Part shown: piece after piece, positions 8,400 to 16,884 of the stretch
Layout of the letters: every line of letters begins with the position of its first letter
Position numbering within the stretch: position 1 is the first letter of the stretch
From: CAVSPO01 sp963730005
GTDB taxonomy: Bacteria; Actinomycetota; Actinomycetes; Propionibacteriales; Propionibacteriaceae
Assembly: GCA_963730005.1 (NCBI GenBank)
Contig: CAVSPO010000008.1
Location: forward strand, 1 to 47,445
Length of the DNA: 47,445 bases
Reading direction: 5' to 3'
Position numbers and translations under genes: made by a program
The notes under the pieces: generated by a model
Database searches by the model: none
Told to the model about the DNA's origin: nothing
What the model saw: the letters and a program-made list of their open reading frames with translations, nothing else

Positions 8400-9295
8400 G
8401 TTTTCGGGGGTGGTCGGAAGTGGTCCTGGATACCCCAAAAAGGACTCTGATTCCCCAAAAGTTACCCCAAATCTTGCAAACCTCTGACGCCCGATTCTGC
8501 GGACCTCTGCGCCCGTCTGACTCAAGGGTGCCGGCGACCGGCAGCCGTTCTTCCCGCGCTCATGCGCTGCGGAGGGACAAGCTCTGGTCGGAGGGCTGTG
8601 TACCACAGAACAGGCGCATGGTCGACGTGACGACCGGCCACTGCGGCGGAAGGAATTGTGCGAGGAATCCGACGCCTTCGCCAAGCCGGTCATGCTGAGC
8701 GCATCACCCAGGCAGAAGACAACACCGGGGGTTCACATGGGAAAGAGCCAACACACGGCCGCCGCACTTCACCGTCGCACTGACTCTGCATGAGGGGACC
8801 GGCGCGGCTGGCGAGCTCCTCGGTCTTGTTAGTCGTACCGTCACCGCAGACGCCAATAGGGGTGCGAGCGGGCGTCTCGGTTGGACTCGAACAAGTTTTC
8901 GATCCCTGCGGCGCCACACCGATGCCGCGGCCAGAGGAGTTGTCCCAGATGCAATCCTAGGATGGATCAATCAAGATGGCAGACGCCGTTGACTTCCAAC
9001 TAGACGTCGCCAAGGTAGCCGTAACTGCCCTCGGGCAGAGTGAACCCAGCTTGTTCAGCGACCTAGTCGCACCCGATCAGTGCCCCCTGCCATGGTGACC
9101 GGAGCGCTCCACACTCTCATCACCTCCGCCGTCAACCGGGCGCCGGCAACCACCAGGCTCCGGGCGTGCTTGACATCGCAGCGGTGCGACACCGAGCGCG
9201 ACCAAGCGCGCAGCAGCTCTTACAAGACGCCAGTGTCTTCGACGCCCTTACCTGCCCATGCTCGGCGGCCGCGAGGTCACTGAACGGTCGTCCCA
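8400..9295. other. gene-poor junction with candidate integrase arm sites
   Basis: About 900 bases without a convincing gene. Three copies of CCCCAAA(A) at 8433-8440, 8453-8460 and 8465-8471, all in one orientation, plus a direct repeat TGGTC at 8411 and 8421, resemble arm-type integrase binding sites next to an attL. A 40-codon ORF from ATG 8976 (MADAVDFQLDVAKVAV...) has a TAGGAT box at 8958-8963 and could be a small gene or remnant; I do not recognise it. The rest looks like eroded sequence. Confidence 0.4.
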
Positions 9296-10510
9296 TCAAG
9301 ACCTAGCAGCTTCGCCCTGCTCTTCCTGTTCCTGGTCATCTTGTACTCCTGCGAAGACGTCGTCCATGCGGGTGGCGATGTCCTTCATGCGTTGTTCAGC
9401 GGCCGCCTGGTAGATCATCGCCACTTCGGGGGTGGTGTGACCGAGCATCACCATGATCTCCCGCACGGTGGCACCCTGCTGCGCGGCCAGGGTGGCGGCG
9501 GTCTTGCGCAGATCGTGCACCCGCAGACTGGGCCGGTCAACCGCGGCACGGCCCTTCAAATGGGCTTCCCGCAACACGCTGGAATGCAGCGGGCTACGGC
9601 CATCCTGGGCGGTGAACAACAAACGGTCCCGGGCACTGTTGGCGGCCTTCGTCCTTGCCTGCACCTGGGCGGCGAGGCTGGCCCGAAGCAGCTCGGGGGC
9701 GTAGACGGTTCGGATACCGGCCTTCGTTTTGGGTTTCTCGAACAGGTATTCGCCGTCGATCCGGTTCACGCCTTGCTGGATGGTGATCCGTCCCGTTTCG
9801 TAGTCGACGTCCCGAATCCGCAGACCGCGGACCTCGCCGGACCGCATCCCACAAAACGCGGCCACCATCAACGGCACCCGATAACGCTCCGGCACCGCCC
9901 TCAGGTAGTCCCGCAACTCGACCACGGACAGGCTCTCCGGCTCATGCTTGGGAGCAGGCTTGCCCTTCGCGCCGGGCACCCGACACGGGTTCGAAGCGAT
10001 GATCTTGGCCTCTACGGCTTCGCGCATCACCGAGTTCATGAACAGGTACGCGTTCGCGGTCTGGGTCGGATGCTGCTTCGCCGCAGACGCCTTGTGCCAG
10101 GCGTTCACGTCACCCTCGGTGATCTGGTCGATCGGCATGTCCCCGAACACCGGATCAAGTTCCAGCCGCAACTGTTTGCGGTAGTTCTCCGCCGTCGAAG
10201 CCCGCAACGGTTTCACCGGCCGGTTCATGCGGTTCACGATGCATGTCTCCGCGAACTCGGCAAAGGTCGGCGCAGTCGGCTTCTTCACCGTCTTGCGGCT
10301 GGCCTTCTCGGGGCTCCAGATCTCGAACCGGATCTCGGCCTGCACGTTGTTCAGCCACGCCTCCGCGGCACCGAAGCTCTCGAACGTTGGGGCCGAATAT
10401 CTTCGTCCGTCCGGCCCCATGTAGCGGGCCCGATAACGCGGACCACGACCCGGAATGCGCGACTCGAGTTCCTGGATCTCGCCGAACTGTCGCTTACGGT
10501 GCCTAGCCAT
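9296..10510 (-). CDS. int: tyrosine recombinase, phage/ICE-type integrase
   Basis: Site-specific recombinase of 404 residues that would integrate or excise the element at tRNA-Leu. The N-terminal arm-binding region includes YRARYMGPDGRRYSAPTF. The core-binding region follows (TFAEFAETCIVNR... onward). The catalytic domain shows Arg223 in FCGMRSGEVRGL, HDLRKT with His332 and Arg335, LGHTT with His358, and the nucleophile Tyr367 in VAMIYQ. The gene points toward the tRNA, with its 3' end about 950 bases from it. The excisionase-like gene lies 6 bases upstream, so int and xis are probably co-transcribed. Confidence 0.93.
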   Translation of the reverse strand: MARHRKRQFGEIQELESRIPGRGPRYRARYMGPDGRRYSAPTFESFGAAEAWLNNVQAEIRFEIWSPEKASRKTVKKPTAPTFAEFAETCIVNRMNRPVKPLRASTAENYRKQLRLELDPVFGDMPIDQITEGDVNAWHKASAAKQHPTQTANAYLFMNSVMREAVEAKIIASNPCRVPGAKGKPAPKHEPESLSVVELRDYLRAVPERYRVPLMVAAFCGMRSGEVRGLRIRDVDYETGRITIQQGVNRIDGEYLFEKPKTKAGIRTVYAPELLRASLAAQVQARTKAANSARDRLLFTAQDGRSPLHSSVLREAHLKGRAAVDRPSLRVHDLRKTAATLAAQQGATVREIMVMLGHTTPEVAMIYQAAAEQRMKDIATRMDDVFAGVQDDQEQEEQGEAARS

Positions 10511-10516
10511 CGCAAA

Positions 10517-10741
10517 TCACATCCCATCCCGCCAAGACGGGACCGGCGTGAACGCCTGGTCAACCTGCATAGGGTCGAGCCGAATGATCCGCCCCAGCCG
10601 ATAGGCCCGCAGCACTCCGTCATCGATCCGTCGGCGAATCGTCTTGACACTCACACCTGCACGCACGGCTGCGTCCTGGATCGACTCGTACTGCCGGGGC
10701 ACCCGATCCAGCGTCGCCACCGCAGCCTTCCTGGCCGTCAT
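10517..10741 (-). CDS. excisionase-like helix-turn-helix protein
   Basis: 74-residue DNA-binding protein. QDAAVRAGVSVKTIRRRIDDGVLRAYRLGRIIRLDPMQV is a MerR/excisionase-type winged helix: helix-turn-helix, then a wing ending in the usual R(I)xLD. Such proteins bend attachment DNA and direct the neighbouring integrase to excision. ATG 10741 overlaps the stop of the upstream small ORF (ATGA); a GTG 18 bases upstream is an alternative start. The int ATG follows 6 bases after its stop. Confidence 0.8.
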   Translation of the reverse strand: MTARKAAVATLDRVPRQYESIQDAAVRAGVSVKTIRRRIDDGVLRAYRLGRIIRLDPMQVDQAFTPVPSWRDGM

Positions 10742-10953
10742 CGAGACATCCCCTGCCACGCACGGGCCTCATGCACCAGGAAGCCGCTCAGGACCACCAA
10801 CTCGCCGGCCCCGGCAGCGGGCTGCACTGGGTGGTGCTTCACCATTCGCTGCGGACGATTCAGATAGCCAAGCGGCCTCCTCGCGCCGCCTGCCGCCAAG
10901 GCGTCCTGCGGGCCCCGTCGTCGAGAATCCCCAGCCCTTCGATCAGACATCAT
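10738..10953 (-). CDS. small hypothetical protein upstream of xis
   Basis: 71 codons, Arg-rich, unrecognised. Support is contextual: its TGA overlaps the xis ATG as ATGA, and it lies in the same direction immediately before xis-int. No domain is visible, and it may be only a leader region. Confidence 0.35.
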   Translation of the reverse strand: MMSDRRAGDSRRRGPQDALAAGGARRPLGYLNRPQRMVKHHPVQPAAGAGELVVLSGFLVHEARAWQGMSR

Positions 10954-11244
10954 GATTCACCCCTGGGTGTAGTCGCCATGTCACAGCGATCAAGCGGTGC
11001 GGGAGCTCATGCCGTGACAACACAACAAACACAAGAGGTGGGCGAACTGCTCACCTAACCAGAAGAACCTTCGAGCAGTCCGGTGCCATAGAAATGCCGC
11101 GCGGAGCGAGCGACGGTTCGTCGCTTCGGGCACCGCACCGCAGGCGGGTGCTGAAATAGTCAGTTCGAGGCTTGCGGTCGATGCAGGCTGGGTTCATTGC
11201 CAAGGGATAAATGACCCCTTTGACGAATGGGACCCTCACTTGGA
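10954..11244. other. intergenic region between recombinase genes
   Basis: No gene seen. A perfect stem AGCGACG-gtt-CGTCGCT at 11109-11125 without a clear T-tract may act as a bidirectional terminator or structured site between the serine recombinase and xis-int transcription units. Confidence 0.3.
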
Positions 11245-11853
11245 TCAAGCGCCTGCGGCGCTGCCGCGGTTGATGTGCCGGTAGTAGGTGGCCCGCGAGA
11301 TCCCCAACGCCTTGGCGATCTCGCTGGGGCTCTCCCCCCGCTCACGGCGAGCGAGCGCCGCAGCCAGCCTGTCCGGGCTCATCACGGTTGGTCTGCCGCC
11401 AACTCTTCCTCGCCGTCGTGCTGCCTCCAAGCCAGCGACGGTGCGCTGCTGGATGAGGTCCCGTTCAAGCTCGGCGAAAGCCGCCATCACGGTGAAGAAG
11501 AACTTCCCCTCCCCGTGGGGCGTGTACACACCTGCCAACGTTCCAGTGAGCACACGAAGCGCAATCCCTTTGCTGTGAAGGTCGTCAGCGATGGTCAACA
11601 GATCTTTCACCGAACGGCCCAACCGGTCCAGCTTCCACACCACCAGCGTGTCACCGGCATTTGGTCGAAGATGATCCAGGGCAGCAGCCAATCCCGGCCG
11701 ATCGCTTCGACGACTAGAAATGGTCTCTTCGAAAATACGCGCACATCCTGCATGGACGAGGGCATCACGCTGCAACCGAGTGTCTTGTCCGTCAGTGGAC
11801 ACCCGCGCCAGCCCAACCAAGTGGGGGTCCATGGACACATCGCTGCCGCTCAT
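11245..11853 (-). CDS. serine recombinase, small resolvase/invertase type
   Basis: About 202 residues. The catalytic serine lies in ARVSTDGQDTRLQRDAL near the N-terminus. The conserved core continues with FEETISSRRSDRPGL, VVWKLDRLGRSVKDL and the regulatory-helix region GKFFFTVMAAFAELERDLI. It ends in a helix-turn-helix, SEIAKALGISRATYYRHI, as in Tn3 and Gin-family resolvases. The role is inversion or cointegrate resolution in the mobile element. ATG 11853 or 11832 are both possible starts; neither has a good ribosome binding site. It is the second recombinase of a different chemistry in the element, which suggests a composite origin. Confidence 0.9.
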   Translation of the reverse strand: MSGSDVSMDPHLVGLARVSTDGQDTRLQRDALVHAGCARIFEETISSRRSDRPGLAAALDHLRPNAGDTLVVWKLDRLGRSVKDLLTIADDLHSKGIALRVLTGTLAGVYTPHGEGKFFFTVMAAFAELERDLIQQRTVAGLEAARRRGRVGGRPTVMSPDRLAAALARRERGESPSEIAKALGISRATYYRHINRGSAAGA

Positions 11854-12292
11854 ACCACAGCGTCTCACAAACGCTCTCGAAAGCTGCTCGCCTCCTGGCA
11901 TGTTTCGATACGAGTTCTGGAACACCCTGTTTCGTCCCAAGACTCCTCCGCGGGCAAGATCTGGGGCGTCTCATTATCCGTCGTTTACGAAACGCCTATC
12001 CTGCTCGGCACCGCACCCGGCTCGAAGGAGCAATCGGCCGACTTGACATGCTGTTCTTGAACGGCCTTTCCCCGTAACCGTCAACCCGCCATGCAGTACA
12101 ACGTGAGTCAGCGAGGAGCCCTCAACTTGTTGCCGGTGCCTGGTTTCGATGGCGCCAAGATCCTTCTCGGGGTGCGGCAGCTTCGTGGTCGCGCTCCTGC
12201 GCCGGTTCGCTGACTCACCCTGACCGGTGTCCCTCGGCAGTCGATGCAGGGCCGTCCAGTCAGGCGAACCCGGCGCCCTCCCCGAAGGGTGT
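11854..12292. other. intergenic region upstream of the resolvase
   Basis: Roughly 440 bases between the resolvase start and the stop of the next leftward gene. Frames here give only Arg-rich shadows. The resolvase promoter must lie here, but I see no clear box. Confidence 0.3.
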
Positions 12293-13603
12293 TCAGCGTG
12301 GCATGCCTTGGCGTGGATTGCCAGCACCAGATGGTGGCGGCGGTTGTCTGTTGCTGTTGGCCTTCAGGGCTTGTGTCTGTCCGGTGTGTAGTACGAGCTC
12401 TGCTCTGGTGCCTGTCTTGGCGGCGAGGACGTGGCCCGCGGATCGTGTGTCGAGGGCGGCTTGCAGAGTGGTTCTGCCGCGGTTGTTGAGGTCGGCTCGC
12501 ACTGCTTCGGGGAAGGGTACCGGTTGGCGCCCTTCGAGGTGGTTCATGGCGTTCCAGATCTGGTATTTGCTGTAGCCGCTGGGTTCGCGGGCGAGGACTT
12601 CTCGGGTGAGGTCGGTGACGACGCGGGCGGGGGCGACGAGGTCGGGATGGTTCAGGGCCTGATGGTTGACCTGCGCTATTTCGGTGTTGACCGCTAGCGC
12701 GGCGGTGATGGCGGCACGGATGGCGGGGTGTCCGGGCAGTTCGGGATGCCGGAAGGCCTGCTGGAGGGCGGTGGCGGCGTGGACCTGGTCCGGCAGTTGT
12801 CGACTGGTGGGGGTGATCATGGTCGACCACAGGTTGCGGGTTTCGATCCAGTTGTCAGAGGCCTGTTTGAGGGCCGGGATGAGCCGGTTGTGAAGGTCCC
12901 ACTGGTTGAGTTGTCCGTGCTTTGCTGCGTTGGTGCATAGTGCGGCTGAGTTGCCGATCAGGTTGGCGGCGGTGTCGGCGAGGATGACTTGGGTCATCGG
13001 ATTGGGTGGTTCGCCGCCGGATTGGTAGGCCACGCGCAGCCACTGGCTGAGTGCCTGCTCCAGTTGGACGACTGCCTTTGTGGTGCCGGGCTGGCCTGGC
13101 TTGTTGTGCAGGTGGGCATCGAGTAGCTGTTCGACGCCGAGGATCCGGTCGTAGACCGGCCGACGATCGGGTACTCCCTCGTCAGGGTTCGCTTCGGCGT
13201 ATCGGGCCGCCACGGTGACGGCGGTTTCGTGGGTCAGCAGGTAGCCGAGGTGCAGGATTCCGGTGCGCACCTGTGCCACCTCTTCTGGTGTGCTCGCCGG
13301 GCCCATCCCTTCGGGGATTTCGCGGACGAGGTCGGTGACCCGTTGGACGCGGCGGTCGATGCCGGCGCCGGTGGCTGGTGGGTTGCCGGCGGTGATTTGG
13401 GAGGCGACCAGGGCGGCGGGTTCGAACGGGCGGCTGGCATGGTCCGGGTTGGGTAGGGCTTTCCAGGCGGTGGCGGCTGTTTGGATGAGGCTGTTCCAGC
13501 CCTGGATGGGGTCGATGCTGGAGTCGTGTTTGTCGGCGTCGAGCAGGACGTTGCGGGCCCAGTCCTCGGCGCTGGTGAGCAGGCTGCTGGCGGGGATGGT
13601 CAT
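12293..13603 (-). CDS. hypothetical protein of the mobile element, 436 residues
   Basis: Soluble, mostly helical protein of unknown function; no catalytic motif or membrane segment is visible. It starts MTIPASSLLTSAEDWARNVL and has a Pro/Gln/Asn-rich tail. Its ATG overlaps the stop of the upstream 116-residue gene (ATGA), so the two are translationally coupled and may form a complex. It lies in a block of leftward genes with an ArdC-like protein and DUF4192 protein, which suggests a role in element maintenance or transfer; that is inference from context. Confidence 0.7.
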   Translation of the reverse strand: MTIPASSLLTSAEDWARNVLLDADKHDSSIDPIQGWNSLIQTAATAWKALPNPDHASRPFEPAALVASQITAGNPPATGAGIDRRVQRVTDLVREIPEGMGPASTPEEVAQVRTGILHLGYLLTHETAVTVAARYAEANPDEGVPDRRPVYDRILGVEQLLDAHLHNKPGQPGTTKAVVQLEQALSQWLRVAYQSGGEPPNPMTQVILADTAANLIGNSAALCTNAAKHGQLNQWDLHNRLIPALKQASDNWIETRNLWSTMITPTSRQLPDQVHAATALQQAFRHPELPGHPAIRAAITAALAVNTEIAQVNHQALNHPDLVAPARVVTDLTREVLAREPSGYSKYQIWNAMNHLEGRQPVPFPEAVRADLNNRGRTTLQAALDTRSAGHVLAAKTGTRAELVLHTGQTQALKANSNRQPPPPSGAGNPRQGMPR

Positions 13604-13950
13604 AGCCAGCCACCCGCCCGGGTGGTGACGATCGCGTCACACAAGGCGACGACCAGGGCTGACGTGCCGACCGGGTACTCCCAGATCGGCCGGGCCCGCA
13701 GTTCTTGTTCGGCTTCCTCGAGCGCGGCCAGGCAGCCCACCCCGCTGGGGACGGCCCCGATCAGAGGCAGGCCTTCGGGAAGCAGCACCATCGCCTGCCA
13801 GCCGAGCGTCCGGACAGCGCCGAGCAGCAGCACCGCTTCGAGATCGTCCAGTCCGCGGGCGGCCTGGGTTTCGGCGCGCTGGGCCGCCACGTGGATGAGT
13901 TGGGTGGCGCGCAGCAGACTGCGCTGGGCGGCGGTCAGGTCGGCGTCCAT
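13600..13950 (-). CDS. hypothetical protein coupled to the 436-residue gene
   Basis: 116 residues, helical, no recognised domain. It starts MDADLTAAQRSLLRATQLIHVAAQ after a good AGGAGA site. The upstream region carries a GAAACCGAA element like those before two other leftward genes in this block (near 15556 and 16867). Its stop overlaps the next ATG. Confidence 0.65.
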   Translation of the reverse strand: MDADLTAAQRSLLRATQLIHVAAQRAETQAARGLDDLEAVLLLGAVRTLGWQAMVLLPEGLPLIGAVPSGVGCLAALEEAEQELRARPIWEYPVGTSALVVALCDAIVTTRAGGWL

Positions 13951-14084
13951 GGGTTCTCCTATCGTTCGCTTTCGGTTTCAGTGATCTGGTGTTGACGGTT
14001 TCGCGAGTTGTCCACAGGCCCGGGCGGTTTGTCGGTGGGACCGTCGATAGTGGAGACAAAGCCGACAGGACTGCGGGGTGCGTC

Positions 14085-14936
14085 ATGCGGGTCTGGATGT
14101 GGTTGTTGAAGCTGGTCGGCGAGTTGCCGGCGGTGTTGGCGGGGATGGCGATCGCGGTTGTGGCGGCGGGCATGTTGCCGTCGGGTTGGGCGAGCCTGGC
14201 TGCGTGGCTGACCGGTCTGGTGTTGGCCTGTTGGTCGCATTCCCGGGCCGGGGAGCGCTGGGTGGCGCGGCTGGTGCTGCGGGCCCGCCCACCCACGCCG
14301 ACCGAGCACGGGCTGCTGGCCGGACCGATCACTACGTTGTGTGGGCAGCGGTTGGGGCCGCCGGCGGTGGATGTGCTGGTGGTGGACCATCGGGTGCTGG
14401 CGCCGGAGGGGTTCGGTCGTCGCACCGTGCTGGTTCCCGCCGAGCTGATCACCAGGTACCGGCAGGGCTGGCTGACCGAGCCGGAGGTCACCGCCCTGCT
14501 GGTTGGTGCGGTCGGTTTCCTGCGCTGCGGGGTCACCAGGGCGGATGGGCCGGCCACGGTGCTCGGCCTGCCGTGCCTGCCGATCCGGATGCTGGCCGCC
14601 AGCATCGGCGCCGCAACTTCCGGGATGGTGTTGATCCGGTTCGCGTGGCGGGCCCGGGTTGTGGTGCTGGCGGTGGCGGTCTGGCGGGCGGTCACCGTCT
14701 ATGGGCTGCCGTGGCTGGCGGTCGGTGTGGGATTGTTGGGGTTCCTCAGCTACGCGGCGCCGGTCGCGGCGCGCCGCGCGCTGAGGATGATGCAGCTGGC
14801 CGGTGACGACTTCACCGTCGAGGCCGGTCACCAGCCGGGGTTGGCCAGGTTCCTCACCCGGTTCGGCGACGATTTCTCGGTGGAACGGCTGCATCGCATC
14901 ACCCCGGTCAGGCCGCAGCTGTCAGTGGTCCACTAG
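14085..14936 (+). CDS. membrane protein resembling a catalytically dead M48 peptidase
   Basis: 283 residues. Two hydrophobic segments near the N-terminus (LPAVLAGMAIAVVAAGML, then LAAWLTGLVLACW) and two further ones in the second half flank a soluble core. The core reads RRTVLVPAELITRYRQG, LTEPEVTALLVGAVGFLRCG. This matches the M48 layout, in which a surface strand and LSxEEL helix lead into HExxH-x3-G. Here the HExxH position has become LVGAV, so metal binding is lost. It shares this pattern with the gene at 38313-39077 (RRHVLLRRDVVAAYRANEI ... IAQGVGRLRHG), so the two are paralogs. The M48 link is inference from pattern, not a search. ATG 14085 was chosen over an upstream in-frame ATG because the membrane topology starts there. 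Confidence 0.65.
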   Translation: MRVWMWLLKLVGELPAVLAGMAIAVVAAGMLPSGWASLAAWLTGLVLACWSHSRAGERWVARLVLRARPPTPTEHGLLAGPITTLCGQRLGPPAVDVLVVDHRVLAPEGFGRRTVLVPAELITRYRQGWLTEPEVTALLVGAVGFLRCGVTRADGPATVLGLPCLPIRMLAASIGAATSGMVLIRFAWRARVVVLAVAVWRAVTVYGLPWLAVGVGLLGFLSYAAPVAARRALRMMQLAGDDFTVEAGHQPGLARFLTRFGDDFSVERLHRITPVRPQLSVVH

Positions 14937-15539
14937 ACCGAGTTGGGTTTGGATGAGCAGGCTGGCCCGGTCCACCAAGGTGTCGGGGACGTTGAGGGCA
15001 ACCGGCAGCAGCTGCACCACACCATTGAGGGCACTGGAACGGACCCCCAGCTTCCTGGCGTGCTGCCGCAGCCCCTGCCGGTCGCGCGCGGTGAACGCCG
15101 ACTCGGCGTCCACCAGGGTGCTGAGCAACCCGTCGGTGGCCGGCTGCGCCAGCCGCACCGCGCCGTCGACACCGAGCACCGCCCGGGACAGCACGAACAT
15201 CCGCCGCCCAACCGTCTGGTCCGGGATGGTTTCGGTTTCGAAGGACAGCAGGTGTGCCCCGGCCTGCGTGACCGCCGTCCTGATCTCGGCGAGCAGGCAT
15301 CTCAGGTCGACGGCGGCTTGCCGCTGCTCGGACGCGTGCCCGGCCAGTTCGCGCCAGCCGTCGTCATCGATGATGGCCTGTCGGGCGGTAGCGCGGGCCA
15401 GTCCGGACAGGGCGCCGAGTTCGATCCCCAGGTCGTCGATCAGCCCGATCACCTGCAGCAGACAGTGCTGTGCCTGGTCGACCAGGGACTGAGCCGCGAC
15501 ACTATGGTCGGTCCAGGTCATTGAGGTTGTTGCGGTCAT
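14922..15539 (-). CDS. hypothetical protein, 205 residues
   Basis: Soluble helical protein without recognised motif, beginning MTATTSMTWTDHSVAAQSL. CAGGAG about ten bases before ATG 15539 supports the start, and an AACAAAACCGAAC element lies upstream (15556-15568). It is convergent with the membrane protein gene, and their ends overlap by 15 bases. Function unknown; part of the mobile-element block. Confidence 0.6.
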   Translation of the reverse strand: MTATTSMTWTDHSVAAQSLVDQAQHCLLQVIGLIDDLGIELGALSGLARATARQAIIDDDGWRELAGHASEQRQAAVDLRCLLAEIRTAVTQAGAHLLSFETETIPDQTVGRRMFVLSRAVLGVDGAVRLAQPATDGLLSTLVDAESAFTARDRQGLRQHARKLGVRSSALNGVVQLLPVALNVPDTLVDRASLLIQTQLGLVDH

Positions 15540-15627
15540 CAGAAACTCCACTCCTGTTGGGTTCGGTTTTGTTCGGTTGTGGTCGGGACGCCCGGCCCTT
15601 CCCTGCGTCCGGGCGAAGTCGGGTGGT

Positions 15628-16734
15628 TCAACGGCCGATGTCGGGTCCGCGGCCGCCTCGTTGGCCGGGTTTGTGCGGGGTGCGGTGTTCTGCCCTGCGG
15701 GCCGGCAACGCGTCCGGTCCGGGCGAGGACTCACCGCCGGGGAACCGGCCGGCTCTCGGTGGTAGGGAGATGACTTCCGGTTCACGGCGGGTGGCGGCCA
15801 AGAATTGGCGTAGCTCGGCCGGGTCGAGGTGGTTGTCGACGGCCGCGCCGATCAGGAACGCCCAGTGGGCGTTCGGACCGTTCGGGTCGATCCGGCCGGC
15901 CAGGTCGCGGGCCAGCTCCCCGGAGAGCCCGTGCGTGATCACCGCAACGGCGGTGACCGCGGTCAGGGCGTCCCGACATGGCGCCGGCGCCCCCACATAG
16001 GCGGCCCGGGCCACCCACACCCCGGCCGGGTGGGAGGCAAGTTCAGCCATCACGGTGTCCCTGACCGAGGGATGCCCGGACGCCAATGCACCCAGCCACC
16101 CGTACTCGGCCGGCCCGTTGACCGCACCTGGTTCGATCATCTGCCGAACCAGGTCGCGGGCCATCACGACCTGGTCGGGCACCGGGGTCGCCGTCAGTAG
16201 CCGGGCCTTGTCGTCTGGCAGCGGCGGCCACTGCCGGGCCGGTTGCGGGGAGAACGAGGCGGTGAGCTGGTCGTAGCTGTCGGCCGGGGACGAGCCGCGA
16301 AGCACCCACTCGGCGCCGCTGCCCACCTGCTGCCCGGCGGACCAGCCATCGGTCTCGTGCCAGGAATGGACCAGGCCGCGGTCCACCGACCAGCGCAGCA
16401 CCTCGTGGCCGCCGGTGACGTGCCGGTCCAGGGCGTCCCCGATCAGGTGCGCGTGCTCGGCACCGGTGGGTCCGTAGCCGACGGTCAGGAACGTGGTCAC
16501 CCCATGCCGCTCCAGCGCGGGGCAGACCTCGCGGGCGAAACCGTCACAGGTTGCCGGGTTGAAACCTTCGCCGTTCGCGGGTGGCCGGGCCACCGCGATC
16601 GGGCCCAGCCGGTTGCCGACCAGGCCGACCACCACGACGGTCTGGTCGCCGGGCCGGTACCCCAGCAGGTGCGGCAGGCTGGCGGCGATCTCCCCGTTTC
16701 CCCGGATGATCTCGTCCGGGACCCCGGCGCTCAT
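15628..16734 (-). CDS. DUF4192 domain-containing protein
   Basis: 368 residues. The N-terminal part, LPHLLGYRPGDQTVVVVGL and the following FLTVGYGPTGAEHAHLI, is typical of DUF4192, an actinobacterial family of unknown activity often found on plasmids and integrative elements as well as on chromosomes. The C-terminus is Arg/Pro-rich and disordered. ATG 16734 has GGGGGAG upstream and overlaps the stop of the tiny 39-residue gene before it, so the pair is translationally coupled. Confidence 0.8.
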   Translation of the reverse strand: MSAGVPDEIIRGNGEIAASLPHLLGYRPGDQTVVVVGLVGNRLGPIAVARPPANGEGFNPATCDGFAREVCPALERHGVTTFLTVGYGPTGAEHAHLIGDALDRHVTGGHEVLRWSVDRGLVHSWHETDGWSAGQQVGSGAEWVLRGSSPADSYDQLTASFSPQPARQWPPLPDDKARLLTATPVPDQVVMARDLVRQMIEPGAVNGPAEYGWLGALASGHPSVRDTVMAELASHPAGVWVARAAYVGAPAPCRDALTAVTAVAVITHGLSGELARDLAGRIDPNGPNAHWAFLIGAAVDNHLDPAELRQFLAATRREPEVISLPPRAGRFPGGESSPGPDALPARRAEHRTPHKPGQRGGRGPDIGR

Positions 16735-16850
16735 CGCCGCTCCCCCACCAGCACCATGACCCACCCGGCCGGCACCACAACGTCCACCGCCACCCCAGCA
16801 GTGCCCGCCAGCAGCATCCGAAGCTGGTACTCCAGCAGCGACAAGTTCAT
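16731..16850 (-). CDS. 39-residue hydrophobic small protein
   Basis: Begins MNLSLLEYQLRMLLAGTAG and continues VAVDVVVPAGWVMVLVGERR. It is preceded by GGGAGGGA at good distance and an AAAACCGAACG element. Its TGA overlaps the ATG of the DUF4192 gene (ATGA), which argues that it is translated. A single amphipathic or membrane-associated helix is possible; function unknown. Confidence 0.5.
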   Translation of the reverse strand: MNLSLLEYQLRMLLAGTAGVAVDVVVPAGWVMVLVGERR

Positions 16851-16884
16851 GATCAAACGTCCCTCCCGTTCGGTTTTGGGTGGT

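Noticed and set aside
11101..11126. Hairpin AGCGACG/CGTCGCT as a transposon end
   Set aside because: A short single stem with no target duplication or matching distant inverted copy seen.
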